The position numbers were made by a program, and so were the translations under genes. Shown here piece by piece: positions 46,283 to 55,079 of a stretch of DNA of 64,000 nt (positions are counted from its first letter, which is position 1; each line of letters starts with the position of its first letter). The notes below the pieces were generated by a model. It was not told the origin of the DNA. It made no database searches and saw only the letters and a list, made by a program, of their open reading frames with translations. Source of the stretch: Gluconobacter cerinus (GTDB lineage: Bacteria; Pseudomonadota; Alphaproteobacteria; Acetobacterales; Acetobacteraceae); contig NZ_BEWM01000001.1 of NCBI RefSeq assembly GCF_002723935.1, forward strand, positions 434,001 to 498,000, read 5' to 3'.

Positions 46283-47395
46283 ATGCTGACGCGCCGCCGC
46301 ACTCTGGGGCTGCTTTCCGCCGCCCTCCCTGCCCTTCACCTGAGCCGCTCCGCAAAGGCGGCTCCCTCCCTGGCTCCAAAGCCACTGGTGTTCGCCCACC
46401 GTGGCGCGTCGGCTCTTCGTCCTGAACACACACTCGGTGCTTATGCCAAGGCAATGCTGGACGGTGCTGATTTCATCGAGCCCGATCTAGTCATGACAAA
46501 AGACGGCCATCTGGTCGTCCGTCATGAAAGCAACATCGCCGATACGACGGATGTTTCCGATCATCCGGAATTTGCCGACCGCAAAAAGACCGTCACCATC
46601 GACGGCCAGAAGCAGACCGGCTGGTTCACCACGGATTTCACGCTTGCGGAACTGAAAACACTCCGCGCCCGTGAGCGTCTGGCCACCCTTCGTGTCCATA
46701 ACACCCGCTACAACGACCGCTTTGAAATCCCGACGTTTGAGGAGGTCATCGAAGTTGTGGCTGCCCAGGCGGCTGCCACCGGCAAGACCTTTGGCCTCAT
46801 CCCGGAACTCAAGCATTCAACGCATTTTCACAGCCTCGGTCATGATCCGGAAGCGATCTTCCTCAAGACCATCGCGGCACACGAATATACGCGTCAGGCC
46901 CCGCTCGAAATCCAGTCTTTCGAAACGTCCAACCTTGCCCGTATCCGGGAGCAGGCACTGGCCATCAATCCCCAGACACGGCTGATGCTTCTGATGGGTG
47001 AACGCAAACAGGTTCCGCCTGATCTTGCCGCAGCAGGAAAAACAACAACCTTCGGCAACCTGATGACACCGAGCGGCCTCAAGGATGTCCGCCATTATGC
47101 TGACGTCATCGGCCCATCGAACACGGACCTGATCCCCCGTGATTCTAAAGGCGCCTGGCTCGAACCCAGCACACTGGTGGATGACGCGCACCGTGCAGGT
47201 CTGCTCGTTCATTCCTACACAGCACGCCCGGAAAACTACTTTCTTCCTGCTCAGCTTCGAAATGACGCAGGCCCAGCGGCTCGCAACCCCCAAGGTATGA
47301 TCGCAGAGGTCCGCCGCTACCTGGATATGGGGATCGACGGGTTCTTCACAGATGACCCAGCCCTGGGACGCCATCTCGTGGACACAAATTTCTAA
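46283..47395 (+). CDS. periplasmic glycerophosphodiester phosphodiesterase (GlpQ-type)
   Basis: Hydrolyses glycerophosphodiesters to glycerol 3-phosphate and an alcohol. The 370-residue protein has a Tat-like signal (LTRRRTLGLLSAALPAL). The GDPD TIM-barrel follows with the catalytic FAHRGASALRPEHT, FIEPDLVMTKDGHLVVRHE with metal Glu, Asp and His residues, and GFFTDDPAL near the end. It matches the periplasmic GlpQ type rather than the cytoplasmic UgpQ. It is 10 bases downstream of the TonB receptor, so both likely share the Pho-type promoter and act as a scavenging pair. Confidence 0.92.
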   Translation: MLTRRRTLGLLSAALPALHLSRSAKAAPSLAPKPLVFAHRGASALRPEHTLGAYAKAMLDGADFIEPDLVMTKDGHLVVRHESNIADTTDVSDHPEFADRKKTVTIDGQKQTGWFTTDFTLAELKTLRARERLATLRVHNTRYNDRFEIPTFEEVIEVVAAQAAATGKTFGLIPELKHSTHFHSLGHDPEAIFLKTIAAHEYTRQAPLEIQSFETSNLARIREQALAINPQTRLMLLMGERKQVPPDLAAAGKTTTFGNLMTPSGLKDVRHYADVIGPSNTDLIPRDSKGAWLEPSTLVDDAHRAGLLVHSYTARPENYFLPAQLRNDAGPAARNPQGMIAEVRRYLDMGIDGFFTDDPALGRHLVDTNF

Positions 47396-47611
47396 ATAGA
47401 ACCCACATGTTACTCAGAAACGTATAAATCAATCTATGTGGAGAGGAGATTTCATCTTCTTGAAATTAAGGTAACAGGCCCTCAGTAAAATGCAAAAATA
47501 GACTTCTGCATCCTATTTTTCTAATAAAATTTTCCGCTTGGCTTTAAATTTTCTCCATGATTTAAATACAAAAAACGCTTCTGATCTGGTATTTTAAAAA
47601 CGGAGAGTACA

Positions 47612-49099
47612 ATGAAAATTGCGGTTGTTTTATTTATAAAAGATGAAGTAGAAGAAATATATTCTTGGATATCATGGTACAAACTCATTGGTGTCGACAC
47701 AATAATAGTTGCCGATGATAATTCCAATGACGGAACATTTGAGGCGCTCTCCGATATTTCCAACAGTTTTGACGTTAGAGTTACCAGATTACCTCCATCA
47801 GAAACTCCTCACTCATGGAGACAAAAAGAAGTTTATATTTCTGCTATAAATAACTTCAAAGATGAATTTGAATGGATCGGATTCTTAGACTGTGATGAAT
47901 ATCTTCTTTTAGAAAAACATCAGAACCTAAAAGACTTCCTTGGCGAATTCAGACCCACTGTGGGTCAAATTTGCTTTAATTGGTGCAATTACGGAAGCTC
48001 TGATAATATCACAAAGCCTGCATGGCCAAGTACTTTTTCTTACAGGCATCACCTCTCTAAAGAAGAGTTCATCAACAAACATACAAAATCTTTCATACGA
48101 CCAAAATACTGGTCCGGAGAATGGCAAACAGTTCATTCTTTCAAAATGAAAAATGACATAGAAACCGTAAGCTCTTCAGGAAAAAAATTTACCTGGTCAG
48201 ATACAGTCGGAATCATGGAAGATGAACCAGACTGGACCAATGGAAAGGTTATGCACTTCCAATGCAGAAGCATGGAGCACTTTGTAGAGAGATTTAAAAA
48301 GAGAACAAATATAAACCCCTCTACCCATCTATGGCTTGAATACAATAAGGGACATGAATACGATGATAAGGGGAGTAAAAATGTTTTAAAATTACGCGAA
48401 ACAATGGGATACTTTTTTGAAAATACCATCCAAAGAGTTGCCAATGAAATTGGCGTATTTGGAAAACAATACAAATATATTTCAATGGAAAAATTTGAAT
48501 CGGATCTTTTTCAAAGCATTAACATACTCCCACACGTTAATTTGTTTAAGCTGAAAACATTTCATGATAAATATTGCGGCGTTGATTCCCGCGGGCTGAC
48601 CGTTGCCAATGATGGCAATTTACAAGAAATATATGGTATAAAATTTACGGATAAAAATAAAATTTTTATTTTTTCTAAAAATTTAAATCGATTTTCTATT
48701 CTGCATGATCGCAGATTACGCCGGTTTTTTTCTTATGAAATTTTCCCAACAGGAAAAGAAAACCAGTTCTTTTTAAGACATCCTAACACAAAACATTTTT
48801 TAACTTCCGAGCCAGTTCATATAGGCGGAACTATAATTTCCGACAGAAAAAAAACAGGAGATTGGGAAAAATTTCATATAGAAAAGGTTAATGTTACTGA
48901 AGAAACACTTAAGGAACGCTTACAGCATATTTCCATGTTTGTTTGTAATTTTCCAAATAGGTTAATTACCACGAGGAATGAAGAGATAACAAAAAAAGAT
49001 TTATCATGCGTAACAGAAATAGTTTTTGACTTGCTAGATAAAGATGGAAAAGATTTCGTTCGTGCAAAACTAAAGGATAGCAGCTCCTATATAATATAG
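47612..49099 (+). CDS. glycosyltransferase (GT2/GT92-like) with fascin-like C-terminal domain
   Basis: A 495-residue protein in very AT-rich DNA. Residues 1-240 are a GT-A glycosyltransferase: LFIKDEVEEIYSWISWY, IIVADDNSNDGT, the DxD-like LDCDEY at 92-97, and a later HFQCRSMEHFVERF with the catalytic-domain His. This is the layout of GT92/DUF23-like enzymes. Residues 312-426 look like a beta-trefoil of fascin type (FKLKTFHDKYCGV at 312, FFLRHPNTKHFL at 386, GDWEKFHI at 416), perhaps a glycan-binding module. Base and codon use differ strongly from neighbours, pointing to transfer. Acceptor unknown. Confidence 0.75.
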   Translation: MKIAVVLFIKDEVEEIYSWISWYKLIGVDTIIVADDNSNDGTFEALSDISNSFDVRVTRLPPSETPHSWRQKEVYISAINNFKDEFEWIGFLDCDEYLLLEKHQNLKDFLGEFRPTVGQICFNWCNYGSSDNITKPAWPSTFSYRHHLSKEEFINKHTKSFIRPKYWSGEWQTVHSFKMKNDIETVSSSGKKFTWSDTVGIMEDEPDWTNGKVMHFQCRSMEHFVERFKKRTNINPSTHLWLEYNKGHEYDDKGSKNVLKLRETMGYFFENTIQRVANEIGVFGKQYKYISMEKFESDLFQSINILPHVNLFKLKTFHDKYCGVDSRGLTVANDGNLQEIYGIKFTDKNKIFIFSKNLNRFSILHDRRLRRFFSYEIFPTGKENQFFLRHPNTKHFLTSEPVHIGGTIISDRKKTGDWEKFHIEKVNVTEETLKERLQHISMFVCNFPNRLITTRNEEITKKDLSCVTEIVFDLLDKDGKDFVRAKLKDSSSYII

Positions 49100-49122
49100 T
49101 AATTAATTCGGAATGTAGAATA

Positions 49123-49153
49123 AGATGCTTTCAAAATATTCTTGAAAGCATCT
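49123..49153 (+). terminator. terminator hairpin after the island glycosyltransferase
   Basis: A 12-bp perfect stem (49123-49134 with 49142-49153) with a 7-base loop, followed by T-rich DNA. Confidence 0.75.
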
Positions 49154-49235
49154 ATCATCCATTTTTATATATTCCATATTATCTTACATCATTCCAATCG
49201 AAGCATCAGACGACTGCAAGCAGAGCCCGTTTTCC

Positions 49236-49499
49236 TTGGAACTTCCTAGTCAACGTATGGATGAGCGACTGCAAAACCTTGCTCACCAGACAGGGTGTTT
49301 CGTAGAGGTGGATCCGGCGCTTCTAGGCACCATGAAAGCGCCAGCCGTCTCAGGTGTCTTGACGCCCCGACAGGCATTCAGTCGATCCCTAAAAGGGAGC
49401 GGCCTACGCTATCGGTTTGTGAAAGATCATTGGAAAATTACATCTCCAAGCCAGACGACCGACCATCCAATTCATGACTCGTTCGTCCAGCCTTGGTGA
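49236..49499 (+). pseudogene. STN-domain fragment, probably truncated receptor or secreted STN protein
   Basis: An 87-codon frame that encodes one STN (secretin/TonB N-terminal) domain: LELPSQRMDERLQNLAHQTG, FVEVDPALLG, APAVSGVLTPRQAFSRSLKGSGLRYRF. STN domains sit in the periplasm at the N-terminus of FecA-type receptors and secretins and contact signalling partners. Here there is no signal peptide: the frame continues upstream into AT-rich DNA without an ATG or a hydrophobic segment, and the first start codon is TTG inside the domain. No barrel follows. I read it as a remnant cut by the AT-rich island; a small functional STN protein with an odd start cannot be excluded. Confidence 0.55.
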
Positions 49500-49508
49500 T
49501 GCGATGTA

Positions 49509-50036
49509 TCACCCCACCTTGAAATGCTTGATAATCGCCTTGTTGAAAGCAGGCAGATCGTCGGGGCATCGTGAGAAAACATAAGGGCCGTCTGTCACAA
49601 CTTCTGTGTCCACCCAGCTTGCTCCCGCATTTTCAAGATCGGTCTTGATTGCAGGCCATGATGTAACGGTACGGCCTCGTAGCTCGTTTACTTCGATCAA
49701 GACCTGCGCTCCGTGACAGATCGCAGCGATCGGCTTGTTGGCCTTCACAAACTCCTTCACGAACGCCACGACATCCCGGTTCATGCGGAGGCTATCAGGA
49801 GAGGCAAGCCCTCCCGGCAGCAAAAGAGCATCAAAATCGGAAGCTTTCGCATCCGCAATACCCAGCTCTGCTTTAATTTTGCGAGACGGATAAATGTCCT
49901 TGTTGACCGCCTGGAATTCCCTAGCTTTCAACGAGATTACAGTAACAGTAGCGCCCGCTTTCTCCAGCGCCTCTTGTGGCGATGTCAGCTCGATTTCTTC
50001 CAGGCCATCAGTGGCCAGTGCAGCAACTTTAACCAT
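49509..50036 (-). CDS. DJ-1/PfpI family protein
   Basis: A 175-residue class I glutamine amidotransferase-like protein. The nucleophile elbow AAICHGAQVLIE holds the conserved Cys. Other signatures are ALATDGLEEIELTSP at the start and LLLPGGLASPDSLR. Relatives are PfpI/YhbO proteins that act on glycated proteins or as stress hydrolases. I chose ATG 50036 (MVKVAALATDG) with a GGA site; the longer frame spans the terminator upstream. It lies behind an aldehyde dehydrogenase gene, hinting at carbonyl-stress defence, but the intervening terminator argues for partly separate expression. Confidence 0.88.
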   Translation of the reverse strand: MVKVAALATDGLEEIELTSPQEALEKAGATVTVISLKAREFQAVNKDIYPSRKIKAELGIADAKASDFDALLLPGGLASPDSLRMNRDVVAFVKEFVKANKPIAAICHGAQVLIEVNELRGRTVTSWPAIKTDLENAGASWVDTEVVTDGPYVFSRCPDDLPAFNKAIIKHFKVG

Positions 50037-50055
50037 GTTTCCGGTCCTTTCATAA

Positions 50056-50087
50056 AAAAGGGCAGTCCGGTTTCGGACTGCCCTTTT
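50056..50087 (-). terminator. rho-independent terminator of the aldehyde dehydrogenase gene
   Basis: A 14-bp perfect stem (50056-50069 with 50074-50087) with a 4-base loop and a T-run on the minus strand. Confidence 0.92.
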
Positions 50088-50092
50088 CAACA

Positions 50093-51535
50093 TCAAGCGT
50101 TGAGATAAATCGTCTTGGTCTGCACATAGGCTTCCAGCCCGTGCTGTCCGTCTTCCCCCCCAAGGCCACTTTCTTTGTAGCCATGGTGGAAACCTTGCGG
50201 CGCTTCACCGCCGGGACGGTTCACGTAGACCTCCCCGAACTCCAGTTCGCGCGTCATACGCAGGATACGACTCAGATCCTTCGTGAAGAGGTAGGCTGAC
50301 AGCCCATACCGGCAGTCATTGGCCCAGGCGAGCGCCTGATCAAAATCCGCCACCTTGATAAGCGACATGACAGGGCCAAACACCTCGTTATGAACAATGT
50401 CCATATCCTGTGAGACGTCCGTCAGCAGTGTGGGCGCGTAAAAATAGCCCTTATCGTAGACACCGCCCGTTAAGCGTTTCCCACCGGTTTCCAGCGTAGC
50501 ACCTTGGCGAACAGCCTTTTGGACAATCTCGTGAACCTTGGTGAGTTCGTCTTCGCTAACCTTGGGGCCCATGTCCGTTGAAGGGTCAGTCGGCAGACCA
50601 ACCTTCAGTGCGTCGATCTTCTGGCGAACCTTCTGCACAAAGTCGTCATAAACTGCTTCATGGATGTAAGTGCGTTCATTGCATGTACAGACCTGCCCCG
50701 TGTTCATGAAGCGAGATTGCACGGCCGCTTCCGCAGCCTTCTCCAGATCAGCATCTTCCATCACCAGGAAAGGAGCCTTGCCACCAAGTTCCAGTCGAAC
50801 TTCCTTCAGCGTCTCCGCTGCGGCGGCCATGATCTTTTTCCCGGCAGGCGTTGAGCCGGTCATGGTGATGAGCTTCACATCCGGATGCGCGACCAGCGGA
50901 ACCCCGACTTCCGGGCCATCACCCGTAACGATATTAACGACACCTTTGGGAATGCCCGCTTCCTCAACCAGCTTTGCCAGATGAAGCGACGCAAGCGGCG
51001 TCAGTTCGTGAGGCTTTACAACGATTGTATTGCCCGCAGCGATGGCCGGCCCAATCTTGCGAGCACAAAGAGCCAGCGGAAAATTCCAAGCCGTAATGGC
51101 TCCAATCACGCCAAGAGGCACACGATCAATCAGAATTTTCTCGTCCGGGGTACTCCCAGGAATGATTTCCCCCTGAAGGCGCAACGTGTTTTCAGCCGAA
51201 AACCGCAGTAGCCCGATTGCGAAATCAACTTCGACTTCAGCTTCTTTCAGGGGCTTACCCATTTCGGACGTAATGATCTGGGCCAGAACCGTCTTGTCCC
51301 GCTTCACCAGATCTTTCAGCGCATGGACATAATCAGCGCGCTCCGTCGCTGTCTTTCGGCTCCAGGCCGGAAATGCCGCCTTGGCTGCGGCTACTGCCTT
51401 ATCCAGATCGGCTTCACCACCCCGAGCCGCCTGGCCGACCGTTTCTTTCGTGGCAGGATTTTCGACAGCAATCCATTCTCCCGTCTGCGGGGAAACCCAT
51501 TCACCGTTAATGAAGAGATCGTATTTCTGAGCCAT
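50093..51535 (-). CDS. aldA: NAD(P)-dependent aldehyde dehydrogenase, AldA-like
   Basis: Oxidises small aldehydes to acids in the cytoplasm. It is 480 residues with the Rossmann segment TAWNFPLALCARKIGPAIAAG, the catalytic Glu in VRLELGGKAPF and the nucleophilic Cys in NTGQVCTCNERTY. The GQVCTCNER and GFHHGYKESGLGGEDGQHGL segments match E. coli AldA (lactaldehyde/glycolaldehyde dehydrogenase) better than GabD or betaine aldehyde dehydrogenases. The cofactor is not decided. It is on the same strand as the LysR gene upstream. Confidence 0.86.
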   Translation of the reverse strand: MAQKYDLFINGEWVSPQTGEWIAVENPATKETVGQAARGGEADLDKAVAAAKAAFPAWSRKTATERADYVHALKDLVKRDKTVLAQIITSEMGKPLKEAEVEVDFAIGLLRFSAENTLRLQGEIIPGSTPDEKILIDRVPLGVIGAITAWNFPLALCARKIGPAIAAGNTIVVKPHELTPLASLHLAKLVEEAGIPKGVVNIVTGDGPEVGVPLVAHPDVKLITMTGSTPAGKKIMAAAAETLKEVRLELGGKAPFLVMEDADLEKAAEAAVQSRFMNTGQVCTCNERTYIHEAVYDDFVQKVRQKIDALKVGLPTDPSTDMGPKVSEDELTKVHEIVQKAVRQGATLETGGKRLTGGVYDKGYFYAPTLLTDVSQDMDIVHNEVFGPVMSLIKVADFDQALAWANDCRYGLSAYLFTKDLSRILRMTRELEFGEVYVNRPGGEAPQGFHHGYKESGLGGEDGQHGLEAYVQTKTIYLNA

Positions 51536-51678
51536 GAGTGCTCCTGTTTTGCAGGAAGCGCATCCTGCGCCGCTTTATTCCAGACGCATGAGACCGCTGC
51601 CGGTTCAATCGATGGCCCGACACTGGCAAGAGATATGTTTTATTAAAAGTGATGATAAATCAGTGTTTCGTTCACTAT

Positions 51679-52545
51679 TTATGAGTCTTTAGAGATTGAA
51701 CCCAGACTATCCATGAACAGCCGGGCCAACACGCTCACTCGCGGCTCCCGCCAGACCGAATAGATATCACTGCCCTGAAGATCGGTGGGGTACTGCACAG
51801 CGATACTTGTCTTACGGACAGACCCCAGAGTTGAGAGAACACTCTGAGGAATACACGAAATACCCAACCCCGCCTCTACGCAGGCCAAAATGACGTCATA
51901 AGACTCAACGGTATGGATAAGGCCGCCGCCAAAGCCCTTCTGCTCCAGCCAAGCCTCAAAATACCGGCGATACAAACAGTCTGTATTGAACAGAAAGACT
52001 GTCTGGCCTGACTGAAGTGTCTTCTGTCCTTCGGGCAAAATAAGTGCCAGACGCTCGCGAAAGGCAAATGCACTGCCCATCATGGGATGCTCGATTGGCC
52101 CATCCGTCAGAGCAAGATCAATCTCGCCATCAACCAGCATACGCTCAAGTGTATCTGTCGGCCGGATCAGAATTCTGATTTCCACACCCGGTGCCGCCGC
52201 CAGAAACTGCGGCACTCGACTGGGTAAATATTCCTTCAGTGCGACGTCCAAGGCCCCGACAGTCAGTATTCCGCGAGGCACACCTTCAGAAAAGAGATCT
52301 GTCAGGTGCCGTGCCTCTTCCACGACGGTTTTGGCCTGTTGGTGAAACAATCGTCCTTCCGGCGTCAGAAAGAGACGGTTCTTTTCCCTCGTAAACAACT
52401 CCCGCCCCAGAAGCTGCTCCAGTTCCCGCAAGCGCGCTGTCACGTTGGATGCCACACAGTTCAGTTTCCGTGACGCTGCGACCACCGTTCCTGTCTCGAC
52501 GACAGCACAGAACATTTCCAGCTGTGCAAGACGCAACGGATTCAT
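51679..52545 (-). CDS. LysR-family transcriptional regulator
   Basis: A 288-residue regulator with an N-terminal winged helix-turn-helix (QLEMFCAVVETGTVVAASRKLNCVASNVTARLRELEQLLG) and a periplasmic-binding-like effector domain (GILTVGALDVALKEYLP and onwards). It lies upstream of the aldehyde dehydrogenase gene on the same strand, with about 140 bases between them, rather than in the usual divergent layout. It may control aldA or other genes; the effector is unknown. Confidence 0.9.
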   Translation of the reverse strand: MNPLRLAQLEMFCAVVETGTVVAASRKLNCVASNVTARLRELEQLLGRELFTREKNRLFLTPEGRLFHQQAKTVVEEARHLTDLFSEGVPRGILTVGALDVALKEYLPSRVPQFLAAAPGVEIRILIRPTDTLERMLVDGEIDLALTDGPIEHPMMGSAFAFRERLALILPEGQKTLQSGQTVFLFNTDCLYRRYFEAWLEQKGFGGGLIHTVESYDVILACVEAGLGISCIPQSVLSTLGSVRKTSIAVQYPTDLQGSDIYSVWREPRVSVLARLFMDSLGSISKDS

Positions 52546-52620
52546 GGGCGATTTTTCCTCAGCAGCGGACTCTTATCCCCAGATTCATGGAACATCTCCG
52601 GGGACGTCCCTGTGGATGTT

Positions 52621-53100
52621 TTATGAAGAACTGGGGATCACTCTGGAAAGGGCAGCTTTCCTGCGGAGTCGCACGATGAGCGTATCGAGAGCGGAAAGAA
52701 ACCGGCTTCGATCTGCTTTTCCAAAGGATGGATTGTACGTATTCATCACCCCGGTTTCGCGCAGGTCATGCATCAGATCCCGCATGGCCGAGACCATTCC
52801 CACGGACCGATCATCGATTTCTTCGCCATTAGGGCGCAAAACGGCCGCCCCCTTTTCCAGACACCGCACGGCCAATGGCACGTCGTTCGTAACCACGATG
52901 TCTGCTGTGACAGCCTGCTCTGCAATCCAGTCATCCGCAACGTCTGGCCCTTCCGGCACGACCACACGCTCAATCAGTGGCGACTGGGGGATATTGATCC
53001 AGCGATTGGCAACAACCAGCGTCTGGAGGCCATAACGGCCTGCCACACGGTAAATCTCGTCCTTTACAGGGCAGGCATCTGCATCAACCAACAGCCGCAT
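52621..53100 (-). CDS. YaiI/YqxD family protein (DUF188)
   Basis: A 159-residue PIN-like protein. It begins MRLLVDADACPVKDEIYRVA, with the acidic residues of the family, and continues DIVVTNDVPLA and LDTLIVRLRRKAAL. The family is broadly conserved; its biochemical role is unknown. The ATG at 53100 overlaps the end of gntK by 17 bases, so it is likely the last gene of the pentose-phosphate operon. Confidence 0.87.
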   Translation of the reverse strand: MRLLVDADACPVKDEIYRVAGRYGLQTLVVANRWINIPQSPLIERVVVPEGPDVADDWIAEQAVTADIVVTNDVPLAVRCLEKGAAVLRPNGEEIDDRSVGMVSAMRDLMHDLRETGVMNTYNPSFGKADRSRFLSALDTLIVRLRRKAALSRVIPSSS

Positions 53101-53662
53101 GGAGTTCCTTCTGGTTTTCTTCATCACGAAACTGCTGGATCAGTTTCTCCAGCACAACATCGGGGTGATCTTCACCACAGACATGAATAACCGGCTCGTC
53201 GTCACCCGGCTCTTCAAATGTGGAAAGCTGGCTCGGCAGCAGACTTGGCGGCATGAAATGACCTTTTCGATGGGTCATACGATCAGCCAGAGTGTCACGA
53301 GCAACACGGATATGAATAAATTCAACGGGAAGATCGCGGCGTAGCTGTTCGCGATAAATGCGCTTCAAGGCGGAGCAGGTCAGGACAGCACCGTGACCCG
53401 CTTTTACTTCCCTGCTCAGCCAGTCATGACAGAGTTCCAGCCAAGGCTTGCGGTCTTCGTCCGTCAGCGGCTGACCTGAGCTCATTTTGTCAACGTTACT
53501 TTGGGGATGGAGCGCATCCCCTTCCTGAAAATGCCACCCCAGACGGGTGGCAAGGCCGGTGGCGATTGTTGTTTTGCCTGTCCCGGAAACACCCATCACG
53601 ACCAGAAAACGCGGCCGGACACCTATGGCCTTACTGACGTGCGCAGTCTCTATGGTTCCCAT
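53084..53662 (-). CDS. gntK: gluconokinase
   Basis: Phosphorylates gluconate to 6-phosphogluconate, the entry into the oxidative pentose phosphate branch. It is 192 residues with the P-loop GVSGTGKT at 24-31, the substrate loop GDALHPQSNVDKMSSGQPL, and the thermoresistant gluconokinase signatures LTCSALKRIYREQLR and RKGHFMPPSLLPSQLSTFEEP. It overlaps rpiA by 13 bases and the next gene by 17. In Gluconobacter, much glucose is oxidised in the periplasm and gluconate is taken up, which fits this placement. Confidence 0.95.
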   Translation of the reverse strand: MGTIETAHVSKAIGVRPRFLVVMGVSGTGKTTIATGLATRLGWHFQEGDALHPQSNVDKMSSGQPLTDEDRKPWLELCHDWLSREVKAGHGAVLTCSALKRIYREQLRRDLPVEFIHIRVARDTLADRMTHRKGHFMPPSLLPSQLSTFEEPGDDEPVIHVCGEDHPDVVLEKLIQQFRDEENQKELHAAVG

Positions 53663-54342
53663 CGCTCCACTCCCTGTTCTGTCGCAACCAGAACTTCAGA
53701 CGCCATGTTCAGGAACATGCCGTGTTCCACCACGCCCACGATCGCGTCTATTTGGCGCGCCAGATCTTCCGGGTCCTCGATCGGGCCGAACGTGCAGTCC
53801 AGGATCATGTTGCCATTGTCACTGACGAACAGGTTCCCATCACGGTCGGTCCGGGGCTTAACGCCCTTGGCACCGCAGGCTGACAACCGTTCTGCCGTGC
53901 ATTCCCAACCAAAAGGAATCACTTCCACGGGAACAGGAGCACGCTCCCCAAGGTGATCAACTGGCTTGCTGCCATCCACAATCACCACAAATATCTTCGA
54001 AGCCTGAGCTACGATCTTTTCACGCAGCAGCGCCCCGCCAAGGCCCTTGATGAGGTGCAACGGCCCCCGCTGAACCTCATCCGCGCCATCAATGGCGATA
54101 TCAAGCTGACGATGAGCGGAAAAATCCGTCAGCGGAATCCCCGCTTTTTTGGCCTTGCGGGCACTGTCTTCGGATGTCGGAATCCCGACAATGTGAAGGC
54201 CTTCTGCCACCCGCTCACCGAGCCGCTCGATCATGTAGGTGGCGGTGCTTCCCGTGCCGAGTCCAACCACCATGCCACTCTTGACCATATCGGCAGCACG
54301 ACGAGCGGCAGTGCGCTTGTGCGCCTCCATATCCGAACTCAT
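53650..54342 (-). CDS. rpiA: ribose-5-phosphate isomerase A
   Basis: Interconverts ribose 5-phosphate and ribulose 5-phosphate. It is 230 residues with GLGTGSTATYMIERL, the catalytic-site DGADEV and KGLGGALLREKI. Starts and stops overlap the neighbours: its ATG shares four bases with the end of pgl, and its stop lies inside gntK. This packing indicates translation as part of one message. Confidence 0.95.
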   Translation of the reverse strand: MSSDMEAHKRTAARRAADMVKSGMVVGLGTGSTATYMIERLGERVAEGLHIVGIPTSEDSARKAKKAGIPLTDFSAHRQLDIAIDGADEVQRGPLHLIKGLGGALLREKIVAQASKIFVVIVDGSKPVDHLGERAPVPVEVIPFGWECTAERLSACGAKGVKPRTDRDGNLFVSDNGNMILDCTFGPIEDPEDLARQIDAIVGVVEHGMFLNMASEVLVATEQGVERWEP

Positions 54343-55079
54343 GCGGCGTCTCCCGTTGCGGCACGATCTGCCAGAATGACGATACGGCCTTCACTGGTCA
54401 CATTTGCAGACGGCAGAGTTTTGTCGCCCTCACGAAGACGCTGGAGCATTTCAACCTTGGATGCCCCGGTCACCAGAAAGACGACCAGCGCGCTGGACTG
54501 GATGGCAGGATACGTCAGCGTAATGCGCTCGTAGGGTGCGGTCTTCGGCGCTGCAGTTCCCACCCATGCCGTCTTTTCCTGAAGCACAGGCTCGCCCGGA
54601 AACAGGGAGGCCGTATGTCCATCAGTTCCCAGACCAAGCATCACGAGATCAAACAGCGGACGAGCGGGATCCAGCTCCGTCGCGCCGTATGCAGTCTCAA
54701 GAGTTTTCTGATAGGCGCGCGCATCCGCCTCGACCGTCCCACCCGTCGGGATCGGATGCACGTTCTCGGCAGGAACCGGAACACGGCTGATCAGAACAGA
54801 CTGGCCAACCGTATGGTTGCTGTCCGCATGCCCTTCGGGAACATGGCGCTCATCCCCGTAGAAAATCTCAATACGATCCCACGGAATGCGCTTTGCCAGC
54901 TCTGGCTCGGCCAGCAGTTCGAACAGTCGCTTGGGTGTCGAACCGCCAGACAGAGCCACACGGAACTTGCCGTCCGTCTTGGCAAAAACACCTTCCACCA
55001 GAAGATCCGCCATTCGAAGGGCAACTGCTTCTGAGCTTGGCAGTGTTTCCAGTGTGGCAGTACGGATATCGGTCGTCAT
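54339..55079 (-). CDS. pgl: 6-phosphogluconolactonase
   Basis: Hydrolyses 6-phosphogluconolactone to 6-phosphogluconate. It is 246 residues with ALSGGSTPKRLFELL near the N-terminus, the ERHVPEGHADSN segment and the GLGTDGHTASLFPGEP active-site loop. It is the DevB/SOL-type enzyme, unrelated to the SMP-30 protein at 5.3-6.2 kb. It overlaps the HAD phosphatase gene by four bases. Confidence 0.95.
   Translation of the reverse strand: MTTDIRTATLETLPSSEAVALRMADLLVEGVFAKTDGKFRVALSGGSTPKRLFELLAEPELAKRIPWDRIEIFYGDERHVPEGHADSNHTVGQSVLISRVPVPAENVHPIPTGGTVEADARAYQKTLETAYGATELDPARPLFDLVMLGLGTDGHTASLFPGEPVLQEKTAWVGTAAPKTAPYERITLTYPAIQSSALVVFLVTGASKVEMLQRLREGDKTLPSANVTSEGRIVILADRAATGDAA

Noticed and set aside
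52445-53035. 196-codon plus-strand frame over the LysR/YaiI junction
   Set aside because: Antisense to two genes with recognised families; Ser/Arg-rich translation typical of shadows.
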